Shown: positions 9,294-21,599, numbered from the stretch's first letter. The stretch: DNA of 64,000 nucleotides from Galdieria partita (GCA_025991245.1 BQMJ01000007.1:62001-126000), one strand, 5' to 3'. The notes: a model not told the origin generated them from the letters alone. Translations and numbers: made by a program.

Positions 9294-10972
9294 CTAAAAA
9301 GACGAATGTTTTCTCTTGTTTCTACCTATTTGATATTCTGAAGATGACTGTTCATCCAATTGTTGTTTAATGTCTGAGCTATCCAAATAACGTTGAACCG
9401 CCATCTGGAAGGCTTTCTTAGCAGCTTGTATGACAGCAGGATCCCGACTTTTGGAATATAGTCTAACAGTGTGTTCTTCAAATACATCGGGAATCAAGTA
9501 TGAAACGTGTTCTCGAGGAATATGAACAGGATTTCGATCTTCCCAGTTTCGAAAGAATAGTACATTATCCTAGTCATAATGAGCTTCAGATATCCATATA
9601 AATTGTATTTTCATACATACAACTGGATTTTTCTCTTTCATTGCATAATTTGCTCTCATATTTTGCACAATAACATCCTCAGGACGAAGATTGACTTGAG
9701 AAGTGTTTTGATGAGTAGTCACTTCTTCTTCTGTAATATCAGGAATATGCGAAGGCACCAACAACTCGCATACAAACTTGTAAAGCTCCCGTTTACGGAG
9801 AGAATGTAAGATTTTTTGCGATTTCTCCAGTGAAGGTTCTCGACTATGTTCAATAGCATATAAAATGGAGTCTGTCATTCTGATAAAATTTGTACAATCA
9901 AATATAGATTTGCTTATATCAAAATACGAGTCGGCATACAGAAGAATGTCCATTAACATGTAATCAATGGCTTTCGAGGTACGATGGTTATAAACAATCT
10001 TATGAAGTTTGAAACGCAAATTAAACATATCGTACTAAATAAAGTAAAAGATTATATGTGCTTGAGAATAATAGTTGCATACCATATTGAAAATTTCCTT
10101 TTGATGATAACAAAGCCAATTGTCTATTACTCTACAATATTGCATTAGTCGAGAATGATCAAAACCAAACTTGAGTCCTGTTGCTCTAGTATCACGTACC
10201 TATAAAAGCCTTTATCAATAAAACTACTAAAAATAGTAAGTGAACGCAGTGTTACTTACGAGATAATCAAACTTGTCTACGTCTACACTGTTGTACTTAT
10301 TCGAAACAATTTGATATAAAAATGGAGGAACTTGAGAAGACTGACCTAATGTAGAAGAGCCTTGAATTAATTCTCCGATAATCTGCAAATCTTGCTTATT
10401 TATATCTATAGAATTGCTTTCTATCAAATTCTCCAAAAGCTGAAGACTACGGTATTCATGCCTCAACTCTGGACACTCCTCGACGGTTATGGAACCAAAC
10501 TTCTTTCTTAAGAAGGTGTCATCAAAGGAGTGACTAAAAGGACCGTGTCCTAAATCGTGACAGAGACCAGCTATTCTAACTAATTTACAACAATCTTTAA
10601 ACTCCTCATCAGTTTCGAATATTTCGGACTTTTGTTTATAATACAACTGTTCCAGCTGAGCTCCAGCTAGATGACAAACACCTTTTCAATAAATAATATA
10701 TTTGTAACAATTTTGAGAGACGTTCCGAAAAAAAGTGAAATACCTAAGGAGTGTTCAAAGCGACAGTGAGTCGCCCCAGGAAACACATAATAGCAACTTC
10801 CGAGTTGTTTCAAATCTCGTAGTCTTTGAAAGTGTGGAGTGTCTATTACATCAACACAATATTCTTCCAATTCAAAGTGACCATGGACTGGATCGTTGAT
10901 TACTTTATTGCGTCTGAGACTAGTCGTTTGTGACTGAATAGGTAACCATTCAGAATCTTCTTGAGCAAACAT
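9294..10972 (-). CDS. SAMHD1-like dNTP triphosphohydrolase (HD domain)
   Basis: Five exons (10744-10972, 10260-10681, 10083-10199, 9621-10034, 9294-9569) join in frame to 485 residues. The HD phosphohydrolase motifs are all present: [23 protein letters not shown], the first metal His in HCRFEHSLG, the HD pair in [16 protein letters not shown], and the later Asp in VDVDKFDYL. The C-terminal RFK...[13 protein letters not shown] and NPVDNVLFF blocks also follow SAMHD1. The enzyme hydrolyses dNTPs to deoxynucleosides and triphosphate, controlling dNTP pools. It lacks the N-terminal SAM domain of the animal protein. Its start codon is 19 bp from that of the divergent CcmH gene. Confidence 0.88.
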
Positions 10973-10991
10973 TGAATCAATTTTGGATCCA

Positions 10992-11618
10992 ATGTGGCAT
11001 TGGCTCTTCAAGTTGCCGAATAGGAAACAGTTGTACCAAACAGGTTTATATATAGTCACGTTGACTGGACTTGAAAGTTTATGGCATACTAGACTTTTCT
11101 GTGAAGATAATTCTAGAAGTTTGCAGGAGACAGAAAATGACTTTCGAGTAAAGAAAGCTATTTTAGAGTCTCGAGCAAAGGCCCTCTACCAACAGATTAG
11201 ATGTTTGGAGTGTGGCAATGGTCAGACAATTGAGTATTCTGGAGCTCCTAGTGCAAACGAAATACGACAACTTGTTTGGGACTTGCTAGTGGAAGGTCAC
11301 TCTGAAGAAGATATCAAGGGTGTTATAGAAGTACAATATGGTCACAAGGTAAATAATAAGACGAAACAAAATGAGAACAGTAAGATTCAAAAACATTGGT
11401 AGGTTTGGATGACTCCACCTTTAGACACAAGTCGTCTGTTTGAATTTAGTATTCCTTTCTTTGGAGTTGCTGTTTGCTTGGGTTTATTATATTTTCGCTA
11501 TTTTGCACCTAAAAGTCCTCGAGTTTATGCTAGGCAATTAGCCAAAGTAGATATAGAAACTCCATATATTTATGAACGACGTTTGATGGACTTGTTAACG
11601 CCGCCTGGACGTAAGTAA
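10992..11618 (+). CDS. CCMH: CcmH, mitochondrial cytochrome c maturation (system I)
   Basis: Two exons (10992-11348 and 11403-11618) give 190 residues. The diagnostic motif is [20 protein letters not shown], the CcmH LRCxxC-type apocytochrome-reducing site, followed by [20 protein letters not shown] and YGHKV. The C-terminal exon supplies [20 protein letters not shown], a membrane anchor. CcmH reduces apocytochrome c cysteines and presents them to the heme ligation machinery at the mitochondrial inner membrane. The N-terminal 30-40 residues are basic/aromatic and may target the protein. Its presence indicates system I (Ccm) maturation, as in plants and some red algae, rather than heme lyase. 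Confidence 0.85.
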
Positions 11619-11707
11619 ATAATGGCAATTTCCAAAAGGACATTTGCAATTCGACGTCCGTGTTGAGAAATCTCCGCTCGACTGTCCAAACCAAATAGAG
11701 CGTTAAG

Positions 11708-14700
11708 ATGGACCGTGACACACTTGAACGCATCCTTCAAGGCACTTTTAGTGCTGAATCAGATGTTCGAAAATATTCCGAAAAGTTTATAGAAGAACAC
11801 AAATATTCAAACGGTTTTCTTTCCTATTTATTACAAGTTCTTCAAGAGGAAACTGTATCTCTCGAAGTTAAGTTGGCAGCTGCAGTTCAAGTAAAAAACT
11901 TGATAAAGTCTTCGTGGAAAAGAGAAGACCTGTGTATTCCTTTGCAAGACCAACAATATGCGTTGGAGCACTGGGTATATTTGACTTGCCAACTTCCTTC
12001 AAAGCTACAAGCACCCTTAGCGGAAGCTTTTCAACGTTTGGTACGCGAAGAGTTTCCGCAACGTTGGCCAAACTTGGTTCAATCTTTGGTTTATGAAATT
12101 GGCAATAGTCAAAGTGTGAATCAGTTGCACGGGGCGCTGCTACTTTGTCGCATTTTGCTCAAATCATACGAATACTATTCTACTGGAGAAGATCAAGCTC
12201 AACAGGAAACTTACTTGAACAATATAGTTTCTACTTTATTCCCAACCATGGAACAAGTAGTCCAAAAACTTTTGGAGAATCCAGAAAGAGAGGACTTCCA
12301 AGAACTTTTAAAACTAGTATCCAAAATCTTTTGGTCGGCAACCAACGTAACCATTCCTGAGTACTTGAGAAGTATTTCAGTCTTTTCCAAATGGCAACAT
12401 TTCTTACTACATTTGTTTGGATTGTCTCTGCCGAATGCTAATATGGATGATCCTCAGTTGGTGTATTGGAAAACTAAGAAGTGGATAGGCCATATATTTT
12501 TACGATTTATACAAAGATATGGTGACACAGCAGAAGTGAAAGATGAGGCAATGGTTATATTTGTGAGTCAATTTTCGGAATCTTTTTCGCTACCCATTAT
12601 AGAATCCACGATTCGTTTATTGGAGTGGCCATCGAAAGGTCTATGTTTAGTAGAACGTATAGCCAATCTTTGCATTTCAATTCTGGAAAGTGCTACCACT
12701 CAACAAAAGCTATGGAAGCTATTAAAGCCTCACATGAAGCAGATTCTACAGTCCATTATTTATCCTTATTTGTGTTTTACTGATAAGGATTGGGAGCAGT
12801 GGAGACAAGATCCGCAGGAATATATACGCGACTCTTTTGACCTTGTTCAGGAATATTTTTCAGCCCGTTCTGCAGCTTGTGCCTTTCTCAATACGGTTGC
12901 TTGTGATAAGAGTTTCAAAGTTTTGGAGCCTTTATGGAACCTTTGTATGGAAATATTGCAACAATATTCGACACTTCCGAATGCATATGAGACCAAAGAG
13001 CCATTGGCTCGGAAAAAGTATGGAGTCATCATGGCAATGGGTAACATGAAGAGGAAGCTTTGCGGTTCTTCTAAATGGAGACAACAACTAAAGGTGCGAA
13101 ATTTTATGATATTTGTACTGTTTTACTAATAAGAAAGAATAGGAAGTATTGTGTAATTATATCATTCTTGAGTTTCAGAGTCCCTTTATGTTTCTTCGGG
13201 CAGCAACTTGTTGGTTATTCGGTGAACTTGCTAGTGAGGATGAATTTCCATTGGATTCGCTTTCATTAGAATGGTTGAAGAGTTATGTACATTGTTTGAC
13301 TGATCAAGATGTTGTTGTTCGAGTTCGTTCCATTGTTGGTTTGCAACGTTTGGTGGAACAAGATGCTATTGTTGACTGTTTGAGACCCTATGTAGGTCAT
13401 ATTTTACAAACAATATTTCAACTGTTCGGACAAGTTGATCAATCCGAATTGTTAGATACATTGGAATGTTTCATAGAGAAATATTCACAAGATTTAGTTC
13501 CCTATGCTGCTGAAATTTGTGAAAAGTTGAGAGATGCTTTTCTGTTTTACGTAAGAAGAATAGAAGAGGAAAAAAATGGTGAAGAAGAGGAGGAACTTTC
13601 ACTCACCATTATAGGTTGTTTAAATGGAATTGACAGTATACTGGAAACTGTGGAAGATGAACCAGACAAGTTGGAAGCCATTTCTCATATACTTTTTCCA
13701 ATTTTTCAAGGAATGTTTCATGAAGGAAGAGAAGAATATTTGGATGAGACATTTATGATTATAGAAAGTCTATTTATATACTCCAAGACTGTCTCGGCTT
13801 ATTTTTGGTCTTTTTATCCTTTGTTATTTACCTGTATGGAGATTCATTCCGGGTCATCAAATTTTTTGGATTCTATAGCTTCATTACTTGAATGTTATGT
13901 AAGATATGGAACCAAAGAATTCTTAACTGGTATGAGTAGTGATGGTATTCCTTACCAAAATAGAATGAAGAGTTTTGTGCAGTTTTTGCTGGACAAAGTG
14001 GATAAGATTGATCATGAAGCAGGTCTTGAATTACTAGGAACTTTGTTGAGAAGCTGCAAAGATAGTCTTACAGAGCATTTACTATTTTACTTGGATGTCT
14101 TTATTCATTCCTTGAGAAAGTCTGCATCTCAAGAATCAGCTGTATTGAACAATATGGGAGCCTTGGAAAACACAGTTTTATCGAGTTTCTTTTATATCGA
14201 CTCAAGAATTGTATTTGAGTTGTTGGAGAAAGGTCGAATGTTGGAACAAGTAATACAGAAATGGATCGAATCAACTAGAGATTTGGATACAAAGAGAGAG
14301 ACAAAGATATTCGTCCTTGGAGCCAGTGAGTTGATGGCAAAGGTTGCGTCACAACGTTTTGCAGAATATTCTTCATTATTTACTTTGGTTGGTACTCGAC
14401 TCGTTCAAATTCTAAGTGATTCACTTCTTAAAGCGGAACAGTCGGCAGCATCTAGAAGTCAGTTGAAAGGGCTTCCATTTCCAAAGGCATATGTTGAGGA
14501 AGAGGACGACAAAGCAACTGAAAGTGATGAAGAAGTTGACAACAAAGTCTTTTCTGTTATTGAGTCGTCTAGAGGAGGTTCTTTGGATAACGCATCTATT
14601 CAAGATCTCATTTCCAACTCTTTTGACTCGGAAGATTGGGAGGATAGTTCAGAAGATAGTGACACCCTAGAAAGTGTAGATGAGTTTGAATATTTTACAC

Positions 14701-14834
14701 AAGTATTTCAGTGGCTAAATACTGTTCAACCGCAAGTATGGTTGTCTTGTGCAAATAGCTCAACGGTAGATATGCAAAGTTTACTGCAAAAATTGGAGCA
14801 ACAAAGAAAGGTGAAAGTGGCTAATCCTTCATAA
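11708..14834 (+). CDS. Importin-7/8-type nuclear transport receptor
   Basis: Two exons (11708-13093 and 13179-14834) give 1013 residues, close to importin-7 (about 1040 aa). The N-terminal importin-beta domain is clear ([22 protein letters not shown], then [19 protein letters not shown]). A run of helical HEAT-like repeats follows. [18 protein letters not shown] at the exon 2 start matches the IPO7/8 core. A long acidic, serine-rich segment near 880-960 ([32 protein letters not shown]) is typical of this subfamily. It carries cargo such as ribosomal proteins and histones into the nucleus with RanGTP. The stop is only 17 bp from the next ATG. Confidence 0.87.
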
Positions 14835-14851
14835 AAGTTTTCTGTTGCATT

Positions 14852-16765
14852 ATGAGTAATTTTCATAGCAGCTCACTACAAAGCAACGACTCTTTATATC
14901 CTATAGCAGTCTTAATAGATGAGTTGAAAAATGAAGATATGCAACTTCGTCTTAACTCCATCAAAAGACTTGGAACTATAGCAACAGCACTAGGCCCTGA
15001 AAGGACGAGGAGTGAGCTGCTCCCTTTTCTAAACGAAAACATAGATGATGAAGATGAGGTGCTTTTAGCGCTTGCAGAACAACTGGGAAACTTTATAGAC
15101 GCAGTTGGAGGACCTAAGTATGCTTTCTGTTTATTAGATTTGCTGGAAACTTTGGCAGCTGTTGAAGAAACGGTTGTGAGGGAAAAGGCAGTGGAGTCTT
15201 TGAATAAGATTGTAGACGTTATGGCCGAAGCCGGTCAAATAGATGATGTTCTGAAACACTTTGTTCCGTTAGTTAGGAGATTGGCAAAGGGAGATTGGTT
15301 TACCTCTCGTATATCAGCCACAGGACTCTTTCACTCAGCCTACAGGCACATTCCAAGAAGCAACCAAACTCTCAAGGACGAACTGAGAAACTTGTTTAAG
15401 GAATTGGCACAAGATGAAACTCCTATGGTTCGAAGGGCTCTTGCATCCAAGTTAGCAAAGTTTGCTAGTGTAGTGGAAGTCAAATATGTGGAGGAAGAGG
15501 TAAGAACAGACCAAGATTTTAGTTTTGAACTTTTTAAAAAAGTTTCCTTATTCCAGTTGATTCCAATATTTGTTCGTCTTGCAGGAGATGAACAAGATTC
15601 GGTGCGTCTATTGGCGGTTGAAAACTGTGCGGTACTTGCAAAGCTAATTTCAATGAAAAGTGAAGTCCGGGAAGAATATCTGATACCTATTGCAAGAGAA
15701 CTCGCAGCAGATAAGTCTTGGAGGGTTCGTTTTATGTTTGCAGATAAAATATGTGAACTTGCAGAGGGTTTGGGATTTGAGGCTACTGTGAAAGAATTGG
15801 CTCCTGCTTTTTATAAGCTAATGGAAGACTGTGAAGCAGAAGTCCGTACAGCTGCAGCATTCAAGATTGCTGCCTTTTTTGAAACCATCTCTCGTTTAGA
15901 TGAGAACATGACAGACAGCTCGTCAGTTGTTTCTGAAGTTTTCGAAAAGTTATATTCTTACTCGCGAGATCTTTCATTGGATGATTCACCTTTTGTTCGT
16001 TCAGCATTGGCATCGAATATTATGTCTGTTGCGCCAATTGTGGGTCCCGAAATTACTCGGGATACTCTATTACGAATGTTTTTGAAACTTCTTCAAGATG
16101 ACTTTTCGGAAGTTCGATTGAATATCATCGGGTCGCTTGAAAAAGTATCTCAGGTCATTGGTATTGAAAAACTGGCTAGTGATCTTCTTCCTTCTATTGT
16201 GGAATTATCAGAAGATCGGAATTGGCGTATTCGCTATGCTGCTATTGAGTTAACTCCCACCTTGGCTCGTCAACTTGGCAAGTCATATTTTGAAAGTGAT
16301 AGGAAATTGGGAATGTTATGTATTCAGTGGCTAAGTGATACGGTTTATTCAGTTAGAGAGTTGGCTATTAAGAACTTGACATCTTTGACTGAACTTTTTG
16401 GTCAGGAATGGGCCATCGAACATGTGTTGCCTGCTGTTGTTGCTCTTTATAAGAACTCAAAGAATTATTTATATAGAATGACTGCTTTGCATGCAGTTTC
16501 ATCTTTGTCGTGTAAGATACCTCAAGAAGTTGTGGAACAGTTGTTTTTGCCTTTGTTGGTAGAACAAGCTTGTCAAGACTCAGTAGCGAATATTCGCTTT
16601 GTGGCAGCAAAGACATTACAAGAAATTGCTCAATATATCAGAAAAGAAACACGAAGTAACTTTATTATTCCTTGTCTTGAGAAACTCAACAATAATATGG
16701 ATGAAGATAGTGACGTTAGATATTATGCGAATCAGGCATTGACAGCAATACAGTCATTGGCCTGA
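14852..16765 (+). CDS. PP2A scaffold subunit A (PR65)
   Basis: A 637-residue intronless protein built almost entirely of about 15 HEAT repeats with the recurring PP2A-A pattern (for example [29 protein letters not shown], residues about 30-58). It is slightly longer than animal PR65 (589 aa); the extra length is in an N-terminal tail and small inserts around residues 215-225 and 350-370. The A subunit scaffolds the catalytic C and regulatory B subunits of protein phosphatase 2A in cytosol and nucleus. Intra-repeat residues that bind B and C (such as [13 protein letters not shown]-like helices in repeats 11-12) are conserved in appearance. High confidence. Confidence 0.93.
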   Translation: MSNFHSSSLQSNDSLYPIAVLIDELKNEDMQLRLNSIKRLGTIATALGPERTRSELLPFLNENIDDEDEVLLALAEQLGNFIDAVGGPKYAFCLLDLLETLAAVEETVVREKAVESLNKIVDVMAEAGQIDDVLKHFVPLVRRLAKGDWFTSRISATGLFHSAYRHIPRSNQTLKDELRNLFKELAQDETPMVRRALASKLAKFASVVEVKYVEEEVRTDQDFSFELFKKVSLFQLIPIFVRLAGDEQDSVRLLAVENCAVLAKLISMKSEVREEYLIPIARELAADKSWRVRFMFADKICELAEGLGFEATVKELAPAFYKLMEDCEAEVRTAAAFKIAAFFETISRLDENMTDSSSVVSEVFEKLYSYSRDLSLDDSPFVRSALASNIMSVAPIVGPEITRDTLLRMFLKLLQDDFSEVRLNIIGSLEKVSQVIGIEKLASDLLPSIVELSEDRNWRIRYAAIELTPTLARQLGKSYFESDRKLGMLCIQWLSDTVYSVRELAIKNLTSLTELFGQEWAIEHVLPAVVALYKNSKNYLYRMTALHAVSSLSCKIPQEVVEQLFLPLLVEQACQDSVANIRFVAAKTLQEIAQYIRKETRSNFIIPCLEKLNNNMDEDSDVRYYANQALTAIQSLA

Positions 16766-16929
16766 GGAATAGTGCAACGAATACTTTGAATAGTGGGAAC
16801 AGAATGAGATTAACTTTTACTTTTGAATCTTATGAATGATGATTGGATGATAAGAAATGTTGATTTGTTTATCGATACTTGTTGGGATAATCCTTTTGAT
16901 ATAAAGATGTTCCATTTCTATTATTCCAT

Positions 16930-17599
16930 ATGAGAGTTGTTGTTGTATTTATAGGAGGTGTTAGTGGAGTTGGAAAGACTACAGTTGCTGTTGAATGTAG
17001 TCATAAATTTGGCAACTCTTGTTTCCTAGACGGTAAGAATACTTGTGTATATCAAGTATTATGGTTGTTAAAAGGTCGTGATAAGCCGATGATTTTCACA
17101 GCGTCCAGAATAAAGAAAAGATGAAACAAGGCATACCTTTAAATGATTCAGGTAATACGCAGAAACTTTCCAAAAGGTTTTAGGAAAATCTAAAGAATGA
17201 ATAACAGATAGGAAGCCTTGGCTGGAACAGTTGGTCAAAGTAGTCGGGGAACGAGTGGTTGAATATAAGAGACAAGAGGCAACGAACGATTACGTTATAT
17301 TCTGTGCTTGCAGTGTGCTCAAGTTATCTTATCGACAATATCTAAGAAACTCTTTATGTCGCTCGGTAGATGGTTGTATTTTCATTTTGTTAACTGCGAA
17401 AACACAAGTTTTGTTGCAACGAATGCAGACAAGACCAGGTCACTTTATGCCCTCGACTCTATTGTCAAGTCAACTGGAAGCTTTGGAACAATTAACAGAT
17501 GAAGAAAAAAGGTTGGGAGATAAGTCTTTGGATACGTCAGACCAATCAGTGCCTCAAGTGGTCTCTTGTATCGTCAAGCAACTAAAATCACAACTCTAA
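16930..17599 (+). CDS. Gluconokinase (GntK family)
   Basis: Three exons (16930-17032, 17086-17151, 17208-17599) join in frame to 186 residues. The P-loop GGVSGVGKTTVA lies at about 9-20. The next two blocks are the family signature: LDADDFHSVQNKEKMKQGIP and LNDSDRKPWLEQL. Later motifs include a Cys-rich strand (YVIFCACSVLKLSYRQYLR) and the lid RMQTRPGHFMPSTLLSSQLEALE. The enzyme phosphorylates D-gluconate to 6-phosphogluconate, feeding the pentose phosphate pathway. 6-phosphogluconate dehydrogenase lies about 15 kb away in this window. The middle exon is only 66 nt; without splicing the gene would look broken. Confidence 0.88.
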
Positions 17600-17683
17600 T
17601 GTCTTTACTATCTTTAACATGCAAGTCAACAGAATAACGTCATACGTCTCATGACTATATTAGCACATGATGGTTATCTTTCT

Positions 17684-18654
17684 CTAGTTATCTCTTTGTA
17701 AATAGGATAGTATCTGTAATAGATACATGAATAAATTGATAACATCCAAATAGAGACTGATAGCTGCTAAGATATATTCATCTGGTGACAATCGATTGAT
17801 CAACAGAGATGTATCAAATAGAATATAACCGCAAAATAGTAAACTTCCAACTACAGATATAAGAAATGAGAAACCTGGAGAAAAGTTTCCAGTCCAACCC
17901 AATAACATGTTTATCATTGCTGCACCAAATAAACAAAGCAATCCAGCCCAAAGAAAGCCTCCAAGAAAAGAGAAATCCTTTTTGCTGTAAAAACAATAAG
18001 CGGTGAGACTTGTAAACACCAAAGCTGTAAGTAAGAAAGCCTCAAATACAACTACACCCAGACCAGCAGAACGAAACAACGCACAAACGGTTGCTACCAT
18101 AAAAGACTCTCCGAAAGTCTATGAAATATGTACTATTCAATAACCTTGGTCTTGAAACACAATTAAGTACTTACAAAGAGACCCAATAGATACATGTTTG
18201 TAGGATATTGATTCTTGTAAAAAACAAGTGCAAACAAGGCACCTACTGTTGCAAGTAGTCCAACCCATAAGAGCCAAGGGTTCTTCAAGACAGCCACTGT
18301 TAGATTTTCGTTCAACATAAACAGAGAGGAGAGAAAGACAGTAAAACCCAGCTGGAGTGATAGAATTCCATAAACCTTGCGAATAAAGCCTATCATTCAG
18401 AAAAAAGAAGTCAGAGTACTATTTCTTCGTCTTTCTCAGTAAGAGACTTTACCCAGTCGTATCATATGCATAGAAGTTGCGACACTTGTGCCATATTCAA
18501 AGTCCTGACCATAGTCTGCTATACCCTAAGAATACAGCGTCAGTGACTGTCTCTCGATAACTGAATACAAGAAGTTTACCGCCTGTCCAGTTTCATAGGT
18601 GGGTTTCTTGTCCATATTCTCTGAAGGTACGGGAATAACTGTTTCGTAGTTCAT
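17684..18654 (-). CDS. Bax inhibitor-1/TMBIM (Lifeguard 4-like) membrane protein
   Basis: Four exons (18580-18654, 18453-18525, 18175-18389, 17684-18118) give 265 residues. The soluble N-terminus of about 50 residues is followed by seven predicted membrane helices, beginning GFIRKVYGILSLQLGFTVFL. The family landmarks are present: NMYLLGLFTFGESFMVA, TALVFTSLTAYCFYSKKDFS, and the C-terminal FDTSLLINRLSPDEYILAAI with the acidic residues of the Ca2+/pH-sensing site. TMBIM4/Lifeguard proteins sit in Golgi or ER membranes and modulate Ca2+ release and stress-induced death. Gene order and spacing show no operon-like link to SPB1 upstream. Confidence 0.87.
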
Positions 18655-18750
18655 TTTGTAAAATGTCTTTTCCAATTTTTCGAATTCCTCTTTCAATCAC
18701 TAAAATTGCAAGTCTCGCAACAAATAACAATTGCCTAAGAGAGTTGTCTT

Positions 18751-20934
18751 TTATTTCTTTTTTTTCATTTTCCTATTGTCCTTTTTCATTCTTCTATCGA
18801 CATACTTTATTTTGGCTCCTTTCGGAACTTTACGATTTTTACTCACAATCATATTACCACCTCCCGGACGCAAAACTGCATATGCTACTTGTCTCTTGCT
18901 CTTCTTGTTTTTACGAACTCTTTTAAGTATATTCTGAATAGACTTGTCTTTTTCATCTTTAGAAAGTTCTGTTTGGGACTGAATTCTTTCAATTTCTGCA
19001 TCCAAGCGACGCAGCTTTCGAGATTCCTTCTTCTTCTTTCTCCACAATGCTTCTTGTTCTTTCTTATTGAGATATTGAGCATATCTTCCTTCTAACGCAG
19101 CTTTTATCTCTTCAACTTTTTCTTCAGATGCTTCGAAAGATGCACGTCTAAATTTCTTTTCTTCTTCCAAGAACCACTTTGGAGCATATTCGTCATCAAA
19201 AACATAACGATTCCATGCATCGTCCATCATTTCTTGCCGAGATTTCTTCCTAACCATATTAGACGCCAATGCCAAAGCTCGTGCTTTGTCATCCATGTTC
19301 AATTCGTCCTCCTCCTCATCACTCGAATCGGATGAAGAAGTTATTTCATCAACATTTTGTTTATGTTGCTTATTAGAACTTCCTTTTCTGTCCAAAGAAC
19401 TCAATTGAACTTGATTTGTTATCTCGTCCTTAAATAATGGATGGGAATACCATCGATTCATTATATTTTCGGTTTCCAAACTATTTGTATCTTTCAATAC
19501 ATTCGTGGATTCTAATGGTGAAGAACCTTTCTGCTTTTCTAAGTGGTGTTGATGCCAACGATTCACTTCTTCATCCAAATATGAAATATAATCATCTCCA
19601 GAATAGGAAATATATCTTTCTTTCTTCTTATCTACTTGAGTATCCTCAATTGCATCATTATCCCTCACTTTCAAATCTTCTTCTGCAAGATTCTCTAAAG
19701 AATCAGGCAAATTGGACAACGAAAACAAACTACTATCATCCATAGAGTCAGCTAGATTAGAAGAATATATTTGACCAGTTTCCAGCATTCTCTTTTGCCG
19801 TTTACTCAACTTTAACAGAGTCTTCTTTTGTTTCTTAAGTAACTCCCTTTGCTGTTTGTTTATTTGTTCTTCTACATCGGATTCGGAAGAAATTGATTCT
19901 TCATTCATTGGAACATCTTCCTGTTCAATGGATTCTTCAACAGAACTCTTGTCCAATTCCTTCAACACGGCCTTTCTCCATTGCAGTAATCGTCGTTGGT
20001 CCTTGGGTCCTAGAACCTGTAAATCCTTACAATTCTCTAATATATCTGCACTAGTAATAGATAATGACTTTATATACTGCGATTGCTCTTCTTCACCAAA
20101 CTCCAAAACATGAGTGTTGTTCAGTATATGAATAGGTTCGGAACTTTTTATGAAATCCAAAACAGAACATTTGCGAAAGAGGTTTGTACCGTTTTCGTTA
20201 TCATATCCAAGTCTATTGCGCTTTTGTTGATGTGGAAATACGAGTCGGCTGTCTTTGTTATTCTTTGTTTGTTCATCCTGTTCCTTGAAAACTTTTCGAG
20301 GATCTAGCAATTTTGGATCAATACTTTTCATATCTTTGAACTTGGTACAGATGACATATATTTCAGCTGATTCTGCTCGGGAGGCTTGTGGTTTTGTAGC
20401 AAATACTTTACCAAATAGTTGATTCATTACATGCAATAATGCAGTGTATTCACTGGAACGAAATACTTTTGCTACAAAAGAACCGTTAGGACTAAGTAAC
20501 GAAACTGACAGTCTAAGAGCAGCCAAAGTCAATTCTGATTGTGTATATGCGTCTTGTAACCACGAAGTTCCCATACTTGGCGAGCCATCACATAATATGA
20601 CATCGGGTCTCGTACCTCCCAGTGCTTTTCTTATAGCACCAATACAACTTTCCTTTGTAATATCGTGTGTCAGACAAGTAGTGCCTTGTATAGGACGAAT
20701 GGGAGTTATGTCAACTCCTACACAAATGCAAGCAATGGGAGTTTCTTTTCGAACAACTTGAAGCCAACCGCCTGGAGCTGCACATAAATCCACTACAGCT
20801 CGAGCTGAACCCAACAAGTCATATTTTCTATTCAGTTGAATAAGTTTGAAAGCGGCTCTTGAACGAAAACCATGTTCCTTTGCTAAATGATAATATTTAT
20901 CTAATCGACGCTTTCCAACTTTCCTTTTGGTCAT
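18751..20934 (-). CDS. SPB1: SPB1/FTSJ3 27S pre-rRNA 2'-O-methyltransferase
   Basis: A 727-residue intronless protein. The N-terminal FtsJ (RrmJ) methyltransferase domain (about 1-205) shows the SAM motif VVDLCAAPGGWLQV, the DVILCDGSPSMG strand with catalytic Asp, and catalytic lysines in SRAAFKLIQLNRKY and GSFVAKVFRS. A middle DUF3381 region follows and then the basic/coiled Spb1 C-terminal domain (about 510-727), including KKSRQEMMDDAWNRYVFDD and a lysine-rich tail. SPB1 methylates G2922-type positions in the A-loop of 25S rRNA and is essential for 60S assembly in the nucleolus. Long acidic stretches (340-380, 540-560) are typical. Confidence 0.93.
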   Translation of the reverse strand: MTKRKVGKRRLDKYYHLAKEHGFRSRAAFKLIQLNRKYDLLGSARAVVDLCAAPGGWLQVVRKETPIACICVGVDITPIRPIQGTTCLTHDITKESCIGAIRKALGGTRPDVILCDGSPSMGTSWLQDAYTQSELTLAALRLSVSLLSPNGSFVAKVFRSSEYTALLHVMNQLFGKVFATKPQASRAESAEIYVICTKFKDMKSIDPKLLDPRKVFKEQDEQTKNNKDSRLVFPHQQKRNRLGYDNENGTNLFRKCSVLDFIKSSEPIHILNNTHVLEFGEEEQSQYIKSLSITSADILENCKDLQVLGPKDQRRLLQWRKAVLKELDKSSVEESIEQEDVPMNEESISSESDVEEQINKQQRELLKKQKKTLLKLSKRQKRMLETGQIYSSNLADSMDDSSLFSLSNLPDSLENLAEEDLKVRDNDAIEDTQVDKKKERYISYSGDDYISYLDEEVNRWHQHHLEKQKGSSPLESTNVLKDTNSLETENIMNRWYSHPLFKDEITNQVQLSSLDRKGSSNKQHKQNVDEITSSSDSSDEEEDELNMDDKARALALASNMVRKKSRQEMMDDAWNRYVFDDEYAPKWFLEEEKKFRRASFEASEEKVEEIKAALEGRYAQYLNKKEQEALWRKKKKESRKLRRLDAEIERIQSQTELSKDEKDKSIQNILKRVRKNKKSKRQVAYAVLRPGGGNMIVSKNRKVPKGAKIKYVDRRMKKDNRKMKKKK

Positions 20935-20970
20935 CCCAAAATCGTTATTCCAAACTATCGACGATGAAAA

Positions 20971-21599
20971 TTAAAGTTTCAGTTCACTCACAAGTTGACC
21001 TTCTGGTGTTGCCCCCATACGAAAACCCAAAGCAGTCCCAAATAAGCGTACTCTTTGATCTACTCCAAACGAACTTTTTGTTTGCCACTGCTGACAAGAA
21101 TGGGTCTTACGAATATCCACGTTACCATACAAACGAGTATCATGAAACTGGCCTAGAGCTATCAAACGGTCTATTTGGAATCCATAAGAACTCTCTCCTT
21201 CCGTATTTGCCGTCGCTTTCCACTAGAAAAGTGTTTTCTAGAGTTACTTTGAACCAATTAGAGGGAACTTACCATAAGTGCACCCTTGGTTCGTTTCTCG
21301 CCACCACTCAAGTCAACTAGTTGGGTGGATAACGATATTTTACCCTTTGGTTGGTATTCAAGTTTTGAAAAATTGGAAAGGTTCAATAACTTGTAGCCTA
21401 TAGAAACCTTGCTAGGCAGGTGGCAATCGAAAAACTTGGTAAAGAAGTCAGTATTCCAAGATCTTCTTAAATAGAAACATAACGAGTGGTTTTCTACATC
21501 TACAAAGTTTGCTAAACTCAGTTGATCATATAATATTCCTTCCAAAGGAAAGCTGTGACGAGCAGTCGTCCTCTTTGGCTGGGAAGAAGAGTTTGTCAT
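20971..21599 (-). CDS. Putative beta-barrel-like protein, unknown
   Basis: Two exons (21273-21599 and 20971-21222) join in frame to 192 residues. After about 30 hydrophilic residues the protein is a series of alternating, amphipathic strands with glycine-rich turns (KISLSTQLVDLSGGEKRTKG, FQIDRLIALGQFHDTRLYGN, DQRVRLFGTALGFRMGAT), resembling small outer-envelope or outer-membrane barrels of plastids and mitochondria. I could not assign it to OEP21, OEP24 or a VDAC-type family. It ends 36 bp before the SPB1 start on the same strand. Structure-type inference only. Confidence 0.5.

Noticed and set aside
17033-17085. Apparent frame break in the gluconokinase
   Set aside because: Two short introns restore the full GntK signature, so it is not a pseudogene.
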